Assembly: GCA_003154115.1 (NCBI GenBank)
Contig: PMCF01000240.1
Span: forward strand, 7,813-71,812
Origin: Anaerolineae bacterium
Lineage (GTDB): Bacteria; Chloroflexota; Anaerolineae; Fen-1058
Direction of reading: 5' to 3'
DNA length: 64,000 nt
Shown here: one piece after another, positions 37,024-45,085 of the stretch
Layout of the letters: each line of letters begins with the position of its first letter
Numbering within the stretch: position 1 is the stretch's first letter
The notes under the pieces: model-generated
What the model saw: the letters and a program-made list of their open reading frames with translations, nothing else
What the model was told of the DNA's origin: nothing
Databases searched by the model: none
Position numbers and translations under genes: made by a program

Positions 37024-38499
37024 ATGTCCCGTTCCAGATTGCCGGCACGTTCAATCGGTGGGTGGCTGGCCGTGGGGGTGATACTCGCCGCCACGGCTAT
37101 CTTGACGCGTCCCTTGACCAGCGTGCGCGCTCAGGCTAACACCGTAAAGTGGGATCAGCCCGTCAAGATTTCCAACGATACCGGCCAGACCTTCTATCCG
37201 ACGATTGTGGTTGATCTGGACGGTAATGTGCACATTTTCTGGGCGCAGGGCGGCATCGGGGCCAGCTACGCTGATTCGATCTATCATTCGATGTATGACG
37301 GGCAATCCTGGTCGGAACCGCGTGATCTGTTTATCGCGCAAGAAGGCGAATCGTTCAATTTTCCCAGCGCGGCCATCTCCGCCGATGGGAACATTCAGCT
37401 GGTCTGGGCGAGCAGTGGCGGGACGTATTACGCTTCAGCGCCGGCCGTGCAAGCCGGCAACGTCAGGGCGTGGAGTCCAGCGCAGATCATCGCCCCAGCC
37501 GGGGTGGTCAGTCAGCCACGCATCGTCGTCGATCCGGTCAACAACGTCTTTCACGTTTTATTTACGCAGCGCATCCCAGGCACTAATGTCTCCTATCTCA
37601 AATCGACCGATGGCGGCCAGTCCTGGAGTGATCCGATCGCTGTGTCGCAGCTGGTTCCCGGCGATCCGCAAATTCCCGAGGCGGTGCGCGCGGCGCTCGA
37701 TAGTAAAGGTCGCCTGCACGTCGTCTGGTCTGAAAATTACCCGCCCCTATTCGTTAGCCGTCACGTCTACTATGTCCGCTCGGACGATCTGGGCGAGACG
37801 TGGAGTACGCCAACTGATCTATCCGATCTGACGCGTGACGACGATTGGGACGCCGCCATTCACGTGGTGGTCGACAATGAGGACAACGTCGATGTGGTAT
37901 GGACATGCGGCGTGAACCCGGGCCGCTGCTATCGCCGTAGCGGCGATCATGGCAATTCATGGTCCAGCGCGCAGCATTTGTTTGAAGGGCTGGTGGGCAT
38001 CTCGGGTTGGGACAGCATGGCGGCTGATAAGACGGGCAATGTCTTCTGGCTGGGCGCGCTGCGATATCCGCAAGCGCAATACTCCAGCATCCTGAACAAC
38101 AATCGCTGGCAGGAACCGCCGCAAGCCGTCATCACCGAGCAGGATTCTGAAACACTGGCGAACGGGCACTTTCCGCAAATGGTCATTAATCGCGGCAATC
38201 AGATTCATATCGCGTTTGTCGAACTGGATCACGGCCCCATCTGGTATCTGCACGGCACCACATCGGAAGCGGCGCAGCCCTTGCCGCCCACGCCCACGCC
38301 TGTGCCTACCGCCACACCCATCAGACAACCGACCGAGATACGGCCCACTACCACCCCGGAGCCGACCAAGCGTCCGCTGGTTTCTAAAGATTTAGTGAAT
38401 CCCGATCCCGGCCTGCGTCCGATCTTGTGGGCGGCGGGGCCTGTCATCCTAATTGTGCTGGGCGCCATTGGCTGGACGCTGTGGCGCAATCGGCATTGA
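37024..38499 (+). CDS. Asp-box (BNR) beta-propeller membrane protein, smaller paralogue
   Basis: A 491-residue exported protein with the same plan as the one at 26204-28900: signal sequence (GGWLAVGVILAATAILT), a propeller with Asp-box motifs KSTDGGQSW, RSDDLGETW and RSGDHGNSW, a Pro/Thr linker (PTPVPTATPIRQPT), one membrane helix (LWAAGPVILIVLGAIGWTL) and WRNRH. It would display a carbohydrate-binding or scaffold propeller outside the cell. No hydrolase active site is evident. No good ribosome site is seen before the ATG. Confidence 0.72.
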   Translation: MSRSRLPARSIGGWLAVGVILAATAILTRPLTSVRAQANTVKWDQPVKISNDTGQTFYPTIVVDLDGNVHIFWAQGGIGASYADSIYHSMYDGQSWSEPRDLFIAQEGESFNFPSAAISADGNIQLVWASSGGTYYASAPAVQAGNVRAWSPAQIIAPAGVVSQPRIVVDPVNNVFHVLFTQRIPGTNVSYLKSTDGGQSWSDPIAVSQLVPGDPQIPEAVRAALDSKGRLHVVWSENYPPLFVSRHVYYVRSDDLGETWSTPTDLSDLTRDDDWDAAIHVVVDNEDNVDVVWTCGVNPGRCYRRSGDHGNSWSSAQHLFEGLVGISGWDSMAADKTGNVFWLGALRYPQAQYSSILNNNRWQEPPQAVITEQDSETLANGHFPQMVINRGNQIHIAFVELDHGPIWYLHGTTSEAAQPLPPTPTPVPTATPIRQPTEIRPTTTPEPTKRPLVSKDLVNPDPGLRPILWAAGPVILIVLGAIGWTLWRNRH

Positions 38500-38507
38500 G
38501 TGCCATC

Positions 38508-39713
38508 ATGCCAACCATCAGTGTCGTCATTCCTGCCTACAATTCCGGCGCAACGATCGCCGCCACGATCAACAGCGTACTGCAGCAGACTTACACCGAT
38601 TTCGAGATCATCGTCATCGACGACGGCTCTACCGATGATACGCGTGCCAAGGTCGAAACCTTTGGCACACGCACTCGCTATGCTTATCAACGCAACAGCG
38701 AGCGATCGGCAGCGCGTAATCACGGCATTCGCCTCGCGCAGGGCAAGTACATCGCCTTCCTTGACGCCGACGATCAATGGTTGCCCGCTAAACTGGCGAA
38801 GCAAGTCGCCTTACTGGAGCGCAAGCCAGAACTGGCGTTGGTTTATTGCTGGGCCAATTTAATCGATCCCGTGGGGAACACGCGCGGCTTCATCGGACAG
38901 GATTTTCCGATCGAGCAGGCCGAGAACTGCCACGCATTTGAAGGGCTAGTGCTGGGCCGATCGATCCCCACATTGACTACGGTGATCCGCACGGCGTGCC
39001 TGCCGACCACTGGCGTTTTTGACGAGTCGATCTGCTACATCGAAGACTGGGATTTGTGGTTGCGCTTCGCGCTGCGCTACCCGATCGGCTTTGTGCCCGA
39101 AGCGCTGGCAAACTATCAACTGCACGGCTCGTTTTTGCCGGGGAGCATGCTGCGCTGCCGTGCGCCTGAAACACGACCGCAGGTGATTGAGAAAATATTT
39201 GATCAGGCCCAACGCGCGTCAATCGCTCTACCATCCGACCTGAAACAGCAGGCCCTGGCGCATGCCTGGTGGCGATCGAGTTTGATGCTGTATGCGGTGC
39301 AGCACAACGAAGAGGCCCAGGTTAGTTTGACGCAGGCATTTGCCAGCGATCGGGATTTCTTTCTGAACCGCCAGTTCGACTGGATTGAAGACCTGATCGC
39401 GTTCGCGATTTTTCTGTACGACACCAGCGCGCCGCCGCCCGAAGCCGAAGCGTTTGTGGCGCGCGTGTTCGATCAGCTGCCCGCTGTGGCGCAACCCTTG
39501 AGTCGCTATCGCCGCCAGGTGTTAGGACAGCTCAAGGCCGGCTACGCCTTTCAAGCCCTGGCCCTGAGCCAGCCAGCTCAGGCGCGCGATTTGATGCGCA
39601 GCGCAGTGGCCTATTATCCTTTGCTCGCGCGCAACTTAGGCGTCTTATCGATCTGTCTGCGCGGCACCTGGCTCGATCGGCTGCGACGGCGTGAGGCGTC
39701 GACCGCGCCATGA
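38508..39713 (+). CDS. Family 2 glycosyltransferase
   Basis: A 401-residue GT-A enzyme. The start at 38508 (MPTISVVIPAYNSG) follows the previous stop by 8 nt; an upstream in-frame extension would overlap the previous gene and has no family similarity. Motifs: EIIVIDDGSTDDT, SERSAARNHGI, YIAFLDADDQWLP (DXD) and EDWDLWLRFAL (catalytic-base region). A C-terminal helical stretch of about 150 residues is typical of capsular or cell-wall GT2s. The stop overlaps the next start (ATGA). Confidence 0.85.
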   Translation: MPTISVVIPAYNSGATIAATINSVLQQTYTDFEIIVIDDGSTDDTRAKVETFGTRTRYAYQRNSERSAARNHGIRLAQGKYIAFLDADDQWLPAKLAKQVALLERKPELALVYCWANLIDPVGNTRGFIGQDFPIEQAENCHAFEGLVLGRSIPTLTTVIRTACLPTTGVFDESICYIEDWDLWLRFALRYPIGFVPEALANYQLHGSFLPGSMLRCRAPETRPQVIEKIFDQAQRASIALPSDLKQQALAHAWWRSSLMLYAVQHNEEAQVSLTQAFASDRDFFLNRQFDWIEDLIAFAIFLYDTSAPPPEAEAFVARVFDQLPAVAQPLSRYRRQVLGQLKAGYAFQALALSQPAQARDLMRSAVAYYPLLARNLGVLSICLRGTWLDRLRRREASTAP

Positions 39714-40930
39714 ATTTTTGTTTCGTGACCATCACGTATCCCACGCATCACGCGCGTGAAGGCGCGGGGCTGGACACCCAACAGCTGGCGCGCGGCGTGG
39801 CGCAGCGAGGTCACACAGCCCACGTCGTGTGCGTTAGCGCCGACGGCTACGTGGCGCATGAAAATGACGAGGGCGTGTCGGTATCCTATGTGCCGCCCAG
39901 AAAAATTCCGGTCCGCCCTGCCCTGAGAATATTGGCTGCGCTGCCAGGCTTGCACGATCTGAAAGAAGCGTGGTGCGGCTGGGGCCTGATCGAAACGGCG
40001 TATGGTGCGTGGCGCGCAGTGAAGCGGCTGCACCGCCAACAGTCATTTGACGTGGTACAAGTCATCGACACTGGCGGGCTGGCACTGTTCTGCGGGCGGT
40101 CGTGGAAGCAGCATGTACCGATCATCATTCGCGGACACGGCTTCGTCGATCCGGCGCTGCCCGGCAGCCAGTGGTGCGGCGCGATCTTTCAGCAGCGACT
40201 TGAGCGAGCGGCGCTGCAGCGCGCTGATTTTGTGGCGGCGAATTCCGGTTATTTGCGCGATATCTACTGCGCGCACTATGGCGTATTGCCCGATCGCGCC
40301 GGCGTGTTGTACAATGGATTTGAACTACCGGCGCGCTCCGCCACCCGCTGGGATATACGGCAACTCATTGGCTGGGGGGCAGATGATCCGATCGTGTTGT
40401 ACGTGGGCCGCCTGGAATTCATGAAAGGGTGCGATGTGTTGTTCACCGCTATGCAGCAGGCGCGGCAGGTTCAATCAAACTTGCGACTGGTGCTGTTGGG
40501 CGAAACGCAGCCTGCCTTTCAAGACGAATACGCTGCCTTCATGCGCGCTCACGGCGCGTGGGCGTGGCATCCCGGCAATGTGCCACCTGCCGAAGTCTCA
40601 CGTGCACTGCGCGAAGCGACGGTGCTGGCACATCCCTCGCGCAAAGAAACGTTCGGGCGCACGCTGGTCGAAGCGCAGCTGCACGGGGTGCCCGTCATCG
40701 GCACGAAGGTGGGCGGTGTGCCAGAGATTGTGTTGGACGGCGAGACGGGTTTGCTGGTCGAAGCGGGTCAAGATCGACCGTTGGCGCAAGCGCTGTTGCG
40801 TCTGGTGCAAGACCGAGAATTCGCCACACACATGGGGCAGCGCGCCCAAGCACGCGCCGAACAACTCTTTGGATTACCCGGCGTCATCGATCGGGAGATC
40901 GCGCTGGCCCAGACGTTAAAGTCAAGTTAG
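39710..40930 (+). CDS. Family 4 glycosyltransferase
   Basis: A 406-residue GT-B enzyme. N-terminal acceptor half: FCFVTITYPTHHAREGAGLDTQQLARGV. C-terminal nucleotide-sugar half: VLYVGRLEFMKGCDVLF, then VLAHPSRKETFGRTLVEAQLHGVPVIGTKVGGVPEIV, which contains the EX7E-type donor-binding segment (E..G..L.EA). It is translationally coupled to the preceding GT2 by an ATGA overlap. Cytosolic or peripheral; donor and linkage unknown. Confidence 0.88.
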   Translation: MNFCFVTITYPTHHAREGAGLDTQQLARGVAQRGHTAHVVCVSADGYVAHENDEGVSVSYVPPRKIPVRPALRILAALPGLHDLKEAWCGWGLIETAYGAWRAVKRLHRQQSFDVVQVIDTGGLALFCGRSWKQHVPIIIRGHGFVDPALPGSQWCGAIFQQRLERAALQRADFVAANSGYLRDIYCAHYGVLPDRAGVLYNGFELPARSATRWDIRQLIGWGADDPIVLYVGRLEFMKGCDVLFTAMQQARQVQSNLRLVLLGETQPAFQDEYAAFMRAHGAWAWHPGNVPPAEVSRALREATVLAHPSRKETFGRTLVEAQLHGVPVIGTKVGGVPEIVLDGETGLLVEAGQDRPLAQALLRLVQDREFATHMGQRAQARAEQLFGLPGVIDREIALAQTLKSS

Positions 40931-40949
40931 TCGCGTTGGACTGAATACC

Positions 40950-42293
40950 ATGCGGATTGCGATCTTCGGACATTTCTATCCACCCACTCCCTGCGGCGGC
41001 GCGGGCTATTACACGGCCGCTCTGGCAGAAGGCTTGCAGCTCAGCGGACAGACCGTGGAGGTGTTGTGCGCCGATCGGTGGGGCGAAGGGCCAAAGTATT
41101 TCAACGGGTTCATCGACGAAAACATCAATCAGGTTCAGGTGCGCCGCCTCCACGTCAACTGGCTCAAAGCGCCGCGCCCGCTCGATTGGTTGTATGATAG
41201 TCCGGTGCTGGGCGAACAGGCGCAGCACTTTCTGGCGGAATTCAAGCCCGATGTCGTGCATGTGTCATCTTGCTACACGTTGTCAGCGCGGCCTGTGTTG
41301 GTAGCGCGCGAAATGCGGTTGCCCATCGTGATGCACCTGCACGATTACTGGCACATCTGCGCGCGGCACACTTTACTGCACAAAGATGATACAGTGTGCA
41401 GCGGGCCGGAGAGTACGCGCAAGTGTCAACAGTGCGTGTTGGCCGGGACCAAAGCGGAGACGCTGACTGGCAAAGTGCTGAACGCTTCACAGCAAGCGGC
41501 CCTGTTTGAAAATTTGAGCAAGGTAGAAGTGTTGACGCGGGTACCCTCGCTGCGTGGAATGCTGGGGGATTTTGCGCGCCGTCGTGAAATAACACTGACG
41601 GCCTGCGCCGCGGCCGACGTATTGATCACGCCCACCCGCTTTGCGCGCGACCTTCTCGTGGCCAATGGTGTCCCGGCCGAGCGATTGCAGGTCATGAACT
41701 GCGGCAACCGTGTGGAGTGGGCGGCGGACGTGCAGCGCACTTCAGCCGATCGGCTACGCGTGGGCTTTCTGGGGAATGTGATCAACATCAAAGGGGTGCA
41801 CGTCCTGATCGATGCTTATCGCCAGCTGTCCGATCGAGCGCGCGTGCAACTTCAAATCTGGGGCAACACTGAAGTCGAACCGGCGTATTACGCAGCGCAG
41901 CGCGCCTCGGCCCCAGCTGATGTGATCTGGGGTGGACGTTACACTCACGCCGATCTGGCGCGCATCCTGAGCAATCTCGATGTGCTGGTCGTCCCGTCGA
42001 TCTGGTACGAGATGCAAGGCTTGATCATTCAGGAGGCGTTTGCGGCGGGCGTGCCCGCCATCGTCAGCGATCAGACCAGCCTGACGGAGACGGTGACGCC
42101 GGAGCAAAACGGGCTGTACTTCCAGCGCGGCTCCGCACCCGATCTGGCCCGCCAGTTGCAGCGGCTGCTGGCTGAGCCCGATTTGCTGCCGCATTTGCGA
42201 TCGAACATCCTGCCGGTGCGCACGCTCGATCAGGATGTGCAGCGGTTGACGGCGCTCTATGCCGAATTAACAAACAGGATACATCCAGCATGA
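40950..42293 (+). CDS. Family 4 glycosyltransferase with Cys-rich insert
   Basis: A 447-residue GT-B enzyme: MRIAIFGHFYPPTPCGGAGYYT at the N terminus; VGFLGNVINIKGVHVLIDAYRQL; LVVPSIWYEMQGLIIQEAFAAGVPAIVSD at the donor site. After the HLHDYWHICARHTLL segment there is a Cys-containing loop (C-SGPESTRK-CQQC) seen in some GT4 enzymes of polysaccharide loci, where it may bind a metal. The stop overlaps the next start (ATGA). Confidence 0.87.
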   Translation: MRIAIFGHFYPPTPCGGAGYYTAALAEGLQLSGQTVEVLCADRWGEGPKYFNGFIDENINQVQVRRLHVNWLKAPRPLDWLYDSPVLGEQAQHFLAEFKPDVVHVSSCYTLSARPVLVAREMRLPIVMHLHDYWHICARHTLLHKDDTVCSGPESTRKCQQCVLAGTKAETLTGKVLNASQQAALFENLSKVEVLTRVPSLRGMLGDFARRREITLTACAAADVLITPTRFARDLLVANGVPAERLQVMNCGNRVEWAADVQRTSADRLRVGFLGNVINIKGVHVLIDAYRQLSDRARVQLQIWGNTEVEPAYYAAQRASAPADVIWGGRYTHADLARILSNLDVLVVPSIWYEMQGLIIQEAFAAGVPAIVSDQTSLTETVTPEQNGLYFQRGSAPDLARQLQRLLAEPDLLPHLRSNILPVRTLDQDVQRLTALYAELTNRIHPA

Positions 42294-43270
42294 CCGACCG
42301 TAGAACCAGCGCTTCAACTCAAGGCAAAACGTGGCCATTCACTTCGATCATTCTGCTCACGTGGAATCAGTGCCAGCTGACGACCGATTGTCTGGATTCA
42401 CTGGCCGATCTGGATTATCCCAAAGATCGCCTGCAAATCATCGTGTGTGACAATGGATCGCGGGACAACACCCCGGCCATTATTCGTGAGCGATATCCGC
42501 ACGTCGTCATGATCGAAAACGGCGATAATGTGGGCTTCGCGGCAGGCAACAATTCCGGTGTGCACCATGCGCTGCAAGGGTCTGCCGACTACATCATGCT
42601 GCTGAACAACGATACGGTGGTGGCGCCCGACATGCTGACGCGCCTGATTGAAGCGGCCGAGCGCGACCCGCAGATAGGCATTGTGACCCCCAAGATCTAT
42701 TACTTTGACGAACCTCAGCGCATCTGGTGCGCGGGCGCCGCCATCGACTGGCGCAACGGCGAGACCCGGCGCTTGCAGGCTGAAGAGATCGACACAGGGC
42801 AGTCAGAGTCCAATCATGGGGTAGGCTTTGCCAGCGGCTGCGCCATGTGCGTGCGCCGTTCCCTCGTCGATCAGAAGGGGCTGCTGGATGAACGTTTCTT
42901 CATTTATTACGAAGAAACGGAATGGTGTGTGCGCCTGTTGAGCGATGGTTTAGGCTGCCTGTATGTGCCCGGCAGCAAAGTGTGGCATAAAATCTCGTCG
43001 GCCATGCAGGCCGGATCGCCGCGTTCGGCCTACTACATGACCCGCAATCGACTGCTCTTCTTGCGGAAGACACAACACGGCTGGCGCGGACTGGTAGCAT
43101 TAAGCAGGGCGTTGGGCCGAGAAATCATATACATCACCGTGATGACCCTGCGCCCCAGGCACCGCGCACGCCGCGTCGAGCGCAATACCCGCGCGCATGG
43201 TGTACTCGATTTTCTGCGCGGACGCTTTGGCAAAATGCCGGAGTCCTATGTATCAACAGCCAAAAGTTAG
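42290..43270 (+). CDS. Family 2 glycosyltransferase, rhamnosyltransferase-like
   Basis: A 326-residue GT-A enzyme: TSIILLTWNQCQLTTDCLDSL, IIVCDNGSRDNT, NVGFAAGNNSGVHHAL, YIMLLNNDTVV (DXD equivalent NND) and FFIYYEETEWCVRLL, all typical of the WbbL/rhamnosyltransferase-like branch. The C terminus is helical and basic (RPRHRARRVERN). It is coupled to the preceding GT4 by ATGA and overlaps the next gene by 23 bp. Confidence 0.86.
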   Translation: MTDRRTSASTQGKTWPFTSIILLTWNQCQLTTDCLDSLADLDYPKDRLQIIVCDNGSRDNTPAIIRERYPHVVMIENGDNVGFAAGNNSGVHHALQGSADYIMLLNNDTVVAPDMLTRLIEAAERDPQIGIVTPKIYYFDEPQRIWCAGAAIDWRNGETRRLQAEEIDTGQSESNHGVGFASGCAMCVRRSLVDQKGLLDERFFIYYEETEWCVRLLSDGLGCLYVPGSKVWHKISSAMQAGSPRSAYYMTRNRLLFLRKTQHGWRGLVALSRALGREIIYITVMTLRPRHRARRVERNTRAHGVLDFLRGRFGKMPESYVSTAKS

Positions 43271-43859
43271 CGGCGTCAATCCGCTCAAAAAATTACCCGC
43301 GCCTATCAAACGGCTGATCAGCAGGCTATACTGGCTGTCGCATGACGCTGCCGATTATTTTGCCGAGCTGACGGGCCTCATCCCGTCGCACACGCTGCGG
43401 TGCTGGATTTACCGTTATCTGTTCAGAGTTAAGATCGGGCAGAAGACTAGCCTTCATCGTGGCTGCCGCTTTTATCACCCGTCTGGAGTCCGGCTAGGGA
43501 ATCATTCGGTGATCAATCGCAATGTGCTACTGGACGGGCGCATGGGCATTACCATCGGGGACAATGTCAGCATTTCCGAAGGCACGTTCATCTTGACCTT
43601 GCAGCACGATCTTAACGACGCGATAAACTTTGACAACACGGGCGCGCCGATCGTGATCGAGGATTACGTGTTCATCGGCAGCAAAGCCATGCTGATGCCC
43701 GGTGTGACGATCGGGCGCGGGGCCGCAGTGGGCGCGGGCGCGATCGTGACGAAGAGCGTCGAAGCGTTTACCATCGTCGCCGGAGTGCCTGCCAAACCAA
43801 TCGGCACCCGGCGACAAGATTTGACTTATCAATTAGACTATCAGAAGTTCCTGGGCTAA
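43248..43859 (+). CDS. Hexapeptide-repeat O-acyltransferase
   Basis: A 203-residue left-handed beta-helix acyltransferase. The start at 43248 (MYQQPKVSG) has GGAG nearby and overlaps the upstream GT2; an upstream ATG at 43197 would add residues read from GT2 coding sequence. Hexapeptides: VRLGNHSVINRNVLLDG, ITIGDNVSISEG, VTIGRGAAVGAGAIVTKSV. The His in LTLQHDLND is the likely catalytic base. It resembles WcaF/maltose-type acetyltransferases and would decorate the glycan. Stop and next start share a base (TAATG). Confidence 0.82.
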   Translation: MYQQPKVSGVNPLKKLPAPIKRLISRLYWLSHDAADYFAELTGLIPSHTLRCWIYRYLFRVKIGQKTSLHRGCRFYHPSGVRLGNHSVINRNVLLDGRMGITIGDNVSISEGTFILTLQHDLNDAINFDNTGAPIVIEDYVFIGSKAMLMPGVTIGRGAAVGAGAIVTKSVEAFTIVAGVPAKPIGTRRQDLTYQLDYQKFLG

Positions 43860-45085
43860 TGCGCATCCTTTATCTTTCACCCTGGTTTCCTTATCCGTTG
43901 GATACCGGCTTTCGCATCCGGGTCTATCACATGCTGTCGGTCCTGGCGCAGCAGCATCGCGTGACGCTGCTGACGCTCGATCCGCAGGGTTGGGCGCCGG
44001 CACAGATCGAGCCGGTGAAGCCGCTGTGCGAGCACGTTGAGATTGTAGAGGCCGATCCGTTCAATCGGCCCAGGGCGCAACAGGCCACGCGCTTTTTGTC
44101 CTTCGGCCCGATCGTGGCGGCGCCCTTTGCCGAGATGAGCGCGCGGGTGCAACAACTCCACCGGCAGCAACCCTTCGACGTGGTCATTGCATCCAGCGTG
44201 ATGATGGCGGCCTATACGTTGGATTTGCCCCAGGTGACGCGCATCCTGGAAGAGCACAATTCCAATACCCGCTGGATGTACGATCGTTATCGGGCGCAGA
44301 GAACTGCCATGCAAAAATTGCGCTGTTGGGCCAGCTGGCGCAAATCGGCTCTGTACGAGGCCCGCCTGTTCCCGCACTTCGATCTGGTGACGATGGTGTC
44401 CGAGCAAGACGCGGCGGCCACGCGTAAACTGTTACACGGCAAGTCGCGCGTGGAAGTCTCACCGAATGGCGTCGATGCCGCACACTTCATCCCCGGTCTG
44501 GCCGAACCACAACCGGACACCTTGATCTTTGGCGGCGCGTTGACGTATGAAGCAAATTTTGAGGCGATGCACTATTTTCTGAAAGACGTGTATCCACTCA
44601 TCAAGCAACAGCGGCCCGACGTCACACTGCGCATCACGGGCTCAACCGGCAAAGCGCACCTGAGCGGACTGGCGCTGGACAAGAGCGTCATCCTGACCGG
44701 CTTCGTCGACGATGTGCGCCCAGTGGTGGCCGGCGCGTGGGTGTCCATCGCGCCGATTTTATCTGGCGGCGGCACCCGCCTGAAGATTCTGGAGTCGATG
44801 GCGCTAGGCACACCCGTGGTGTCCACCTCGAAAGGCGCGGAAGGTATCGAGGTGACGGACGGACAACATTTGCTCATCGCGGACGATGCCGCATCATTTG
44901 CGCGGCGCGTGGTCGAGTTGTTAGCCGATCGGGCGCTGCGAGAACGATTGACCCACACCGCACGGCATCTGGTGGTCAGCCAGTATGATTGGACGGCCAT
45001 TGCCCAGCGTTTTCTAAGCTGGATGGAGCAGGTAAAAGCGCAGGGAGCAAAGCCGTCCCACCAAAAGATGGGGATTATTCCATGA
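43859..45085 (+). CDS. Family 4-like glycosyltransferase
   Basis: A 408-residue GT-B enzyme beginning MRILYLSPWFPYPLDTGFRIR, with DVVIASSVMMAAY, VSPNGVDAAHF, LIFGGALTYEANFEAM and APILSGGGTRLKILESMALGTPVVSTSKGAEGI at the donor site. It is a paralogue of the protein at 50504-51721 (same N-terminal and donor-site patterns). Its last nine residues (SHQKMGIIP) are encoded by a copy of the 29-bp repeat, and its stop codon overlaps the next start, so the original C terminus may have been replaced by the repeat. Confidence 0.85.
   Translation: MRILYLSPWFPYPLDTGFRIRVYHMLSVLAQQHRVTLLTLDPQGWAPAQIEPVKPLCEHVEIVEADPFNRPRAQQATRFLSFGPIVAAPFAEMSARVQQLHRQQPFDVVIASSVMMAAYTLDLPQVTRILEEHNSNTRWMYDRYRAQRTAMQKLRCWASWRKSALYEARLFPHFDLVTMVSEQDAAATRKLLHGKSRVEVSPNGVDAAHFIPGLAEPQPDTLIFGGALTYEANFEAMHYFLKDVYPLIKQQRPDVTLRITGSTGKAHLSGLALDKSVILTGFVDDVRPVVAGAWVSIAPILSGGGTRLKILESMALGTPVVSTSKGAEGIEVTDGQHLLIADDAASFARRVVELLADRALRERLTHTARHLVVSQYDWTAIAQRFLSWMEQVKAQGAKPSHQKMGIIP
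45056..45084 (+). repeat. 29-bp dispersed repeat supplying a start codon and an upstream C terminus
   Basis: TCCCACC, AAAAGATGGGG, ATTATTCCATG. The ATG (45082) starts the O-antigen-ligase-like gene, and with the next base it gives the TGA stop of the upstream glycosyltransferase. The repeat is therefore coding for one gene and leader plus start for the next. Confidence 0.88.
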
